A stretch of DNA of 7,586 bases from Hydrogenophaga intermedia (GTDB lineage Bacteria; Pseudomonadota; Gammaproteobacteria; Burkholderiales; Burkholderiaceae_C): NCBI GenBank assembly GCA_945869245.1, contig CAMBOY010000152.1, positions 1 through 7,586 of the forward strand, read 5' to 3'. Under the pieces are notes generated by a model. The model searched no databases and had not been told where the DNA came from. It saw only the letters and a list, made by a program, of their open reading frames with translations. Made by a program: the position numbers and the translations under genes. Each line of letters opens with the position of its first letter. The first letter of the stretch is position 1. Shown here piece by piece: positions 5,932-7,586 of this stretch.

Positions 5932-6717
5932 GTGCCTGAACAGTCCCCCGCCGCCTTGCCGCCACACACCGCCGCTGGCGCAGCCCCCGCCGTGGTGCTG
6001 GTGCACGGTTCGTGGCACGGCGCCTGGTGCTGGCGCCGGGTGCTGCCCCGGCTGCGCGCGGCCGGGGTCGAGGCGCACGCCGTTACCCTGACCGGTGTGG
6101 GCGAACGCGCGCACCTGCTCAGCCGCGACATCACGATTGCCACCCATGTGCAAGACATCGTGGGCCTGATCGAAGCCGAGGAACTGGCCAGCGTGGTGCT
6201 GGTGGGCCACAGCTACGCGGGCAACCTGATCACTTGTGCGGCCGACCGGCTGCAGCGCGCCCACCCCGGCTTGCTGAAGCACCTGGTGTATCTGGACGCC
6301 GGCATTCCCGAGCCCGGCAACAGCTGGAGCACACCCCACACGCCCGAGACCGTGGCCAAGCGGGTGGCCGAGGGGCAGGCCAGCGGGGGCTTGAGTTTTC
6401 CGCCACCGGATGCGTCGGTGTTTGGTCTGAGTGGCGCCGACCGCGACTGGGTGAACCGCCGCCAGACGCCGCAGCCCTTTGGCATTTACCAAGAGCCGCT
6501 GCAATTTGACCCGGCGCTGGTGTGGGCGGTGCCACACACCTTTATTGACTGCACCCATCCGCCGCTGGGCACCATCGACGCAGCCCGCCGCCGGGTGCGC
6601 AGCGAGCCCGGCTGGCAGTTGTTCGAGCTGGCCACCGGGCACGACCCGATGATCAGCGAGCCCGAGGCGCTGAGCGAGCTGCTGCTGCGCATACACGCGC
6701 AGGCCGGGGGCGTTTGA
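5932..6717 (+). CDS. alpha/beta hydrolase (EstC / hydroxynitrile-lyase-like esterase group)
   Basis: The 261-residue product (GTG start) has the order of a small alpha/beta hydrolase. AVVLVHGSWHGAWCWRRVLP (about 20-39) holds the oxyanion HG motif. VTLTGVGERAHLLSRDITIA is typical of the EstC-like esterase group. The nucleophile elbow VGHSYAGN puts Ser94 in place, and ATGHDPMISEP near the end supplies the catalytic His237. The usual acid after the late strand (CTxD in relatives) reads CTHP here, so the third triad member is uncertain; Asp206 or Asp216 are nearby candidates. No signal peptide is visible, so the protein should be cytoplasmic. The substrate, probably a small ester, is unknown. A membrane acyltransferase gene starts one base after the stop, implying co-transcription. 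An alternative in-frame ATG lies at 5899. Confidence 0.85.
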   Translation: MPEQSPAALPPHTAAGAAPAVVLVHGSWHGAWCWRRVLPRLRAAGVEAHAVTLTGVGERAHLLSRDITIATHVQDIVGLIEAEELASVVLVGHSYAGNLITCAADRLQRAHPGLLKHLVYLDAGIPEPGNSWSTPHTPETVAKRVAEGQASGGLSFPPPDASVFGLSGADRDWVNRRQTPQPFGIYQEPLQFDPALVWAVPHTFIDCTHPPLGTIDAARRRVRSEPGWQLFELATGHDPMISEPEALSELLLRIHAQAGGV

Positions 6718-6718
6718 T

Positions 6719-7477
6719 ATGGGCTCGGGCGGTGTGCGGTTCAGCGGCATAGACCAACTGCGGGCGCTGGCCATGCTGTGGATGACGGCCTATCACCTGG
6801 CGTTTGATCTCAATTATTTTGGCTGGATCGCACAAGACTTTCACCGCGACCCGGTGTGGACCTGGCAGCGCACCGCCATCGTGAGCCTGTTTTTGTTCAC
6901 CGCCGGGCTGTCGCAAGCGGTGGCGATGGCTCAGGGCGTGGCCTGGCCACGCTTTTGGCGCCGCTGGGCGCAGGTGGCGGGGGCGGCGCTGCTCGTCACT
7001 GCAGGCTCGATGCTGGTGTTTCCCAACAGCTTCATTTACTTTGGCGTGCTGCACGGCATCGCGGTGATGCTGATCGTGGCGCGCCTGAGCGCCGGCTGGG
7101 GCGCTTGGCTGTGGCCGTTGGGCGCGGCAGCGGTGGGCATGAGCTGGTTGGCCAAAATCGCCGGCCCGGCCTGGGTGGCCGCCACGCCGGCGCTGGAGGT
7201 GTTCAACACCCCGGCGCTGAACTGGCTGGGCCTGGTCAGCCGCCTGCCCATCACCGAAGACTACGTGCCCTTGCTGCCCTGGCTGGCGGCGGTGTGGTGG
7301 GGCATGGCCGCCGGCCAGTGGGCCCTGCGCCACCGCCCGCAGTGGCTGGACTGGCGCCTGCAAGGGAGTGTTGGCCATGGCTTGGCGCTGATGGGGCGCT
7401 GGAGTCTCAGTTATTACCTGCTGCACCAGCCGGTGTTGATGGGCGGGCTGATGGCGTTGGGGTGGGTACTGGGGTGA
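6719..7477 (+). CDS. DUF1624 / heparan-alpha-glucosaminide N-acetyltransferase-like membrane protein
   Basis: The 252-residue protein is strongly hydrophobic, with about seven to eight membrane segments (for example 15-31, 52-71, 86-102, 105-122, 127-146, 184-203 and 222-250). The opening GIDQLRALAMLWMTAYHLAF with FDLNYFG next to it, LHGIAV in the middle, EDYVPLLPW at about 180-188 and GRWSLSYYLLHQPVL near the end are the DUF1624/HGSNAT catalytic-domain pattern. His26, His112 and His236 are the notable conserved-looking histidines. The human relative moves an acetyl group from cytosolic acetyl-CoA to a lysosomal sugar; bacterial members probably acylate an envelope glycan, but none of that is proven here. 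The gene starts one base after the hydrolase stop, with GGGGG about eight bases upstream as a ribosome binding site. It ends 16 bases before the convergent toxin-gene stop. Confidence 0.82.
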   Translation: MGSGGVRFSGIDQLRALAMLWMTAYHLAFDLNYFGWIAQDFHRDPVWTWQRTAIVSLFLFTAGLSQAVAMAQGVAWPRFWRRWAQVAGAALLVTAGSMLVFPNSFIYFGVLHGIAVMLIVARLSAGWGAWLWPLGAAAVGMSWLAKIAGPAWVAATPALEVFNTPALNWLGLVSRLPITEDYVPLLPWLAAVWWGMAAGQWALRHRPQWLDWRLQGSVGHGLALMGRWSLSYYLLHQPVLMGGLMALGWVLG

Positions 7478-7493
7478 GGGTGCCGCTTGGGCC

Positions 7494-7586
7494 TTACGCG
7501 CTGGCGGGCAAGGTCCAATCCTGCACGCGCAAACGCGCCACCTGAAGAAACGCCTTGTCGTTGCTGACGAGTGTCGCGGTGAGGTG
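7494..7586 (-). CDS. vapC: C-terminal end of a PIN-domain (VapC-type) ribonuclease toxin, cut by the window edge
   Basis: The minus strand is open from the right window edge to TAA at 7496-7494 and encodes the last 30 residues. ATLVSNDKAFLQVARLRVQD followed by WTL is the typical end of VapC-type PIN proteins: a beta strand, then the SND motif whose Asp is the last acidic residue of the metal-binding site, then F, then a final strand ending DW. VapC toxins cut tRNA or rRNA and are held inactive by a VapB antitoxin. The rest of this gene and any vapB would lie beyond the right edge. It converges on the acyltransferase gene with 16 bases between stop codons and no visible terminator. The family call is good, but the specific target cannot be told. 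Confidence 0.72.
   Translation of the reverse strand, partial: HLTATLVSNDKAFLQVARLRVQDWTLPASA

Noticed and set aside
1..7586. CRISPR array, tRNA or rRNA gene, or a complete defence system
   Set aside because: I saw no regularly spaced repeats, no tRNA-like cloverleaf or rRNA stretch, and only edge fragments of hsdM and vapC.

Overview
This GC-rich window most resembles a chromosomal segment of a betaproteobacterium. The order Burkholderiales, family Comamonadaceae, is my best guess from protein style, the split YeeE pair and the strong G/C bias; no marker gene proves it. Coding density is very high and no gene-free stretch reaches 300 bases. The longest gaps are 119 bases between truC and the metalloprotease gene, 84 bases before the hsdM fragment, and 77 bases after the YkgJ-type gene.

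Minus strand, read right to left from 5884: rlhA (23S rRNA C2501 hydroxylation, U32 family), a YkgJ-type Cys-cluster protein 21 bases later, a lipoprotein with a metzincin-like zinc protease motif behind its own promoter, truC (tRNA pseudouridine-65 synthase), then two YeeE/YedE-type membrane proteins that probably make a split sulfur (thiosulfate-like) transporter. truC and the first YeeE gene are 10 bases apart, and the two YeeE genes overlap by 4 bases, so these three look like one transcription unit. Beyond them lies the 5' end of a type IC hsdM that stops after 63 codons. It is followed by a structured palindromic sequence and a possible new start codon at the window edge, which looks like the scar or end of an inserted element.

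Plus strand, from 5932: an alpha/beta hydrolase with a GTG start, followed one base later by a DUF1624/HGSNAT-type multipass acyltransferase. These form a two-gene unit divergent from rlhA. At the right edge, convergent with it, is the last 30 residues of a PIN-domain (VapC-type) toxin.

Most of the window is housekeeping (RNA modification, sulfur uptake, envelope proteins), with a broken defence gene on one side and a toxin gene on the other. I see no clear new multi-gene system. The items most worth a second look are the hsdM break with its palindromic junction, the metzincin lipoprotein with a palindrome inside its promoter spacer, and the rlhA/YkgJ pairing.
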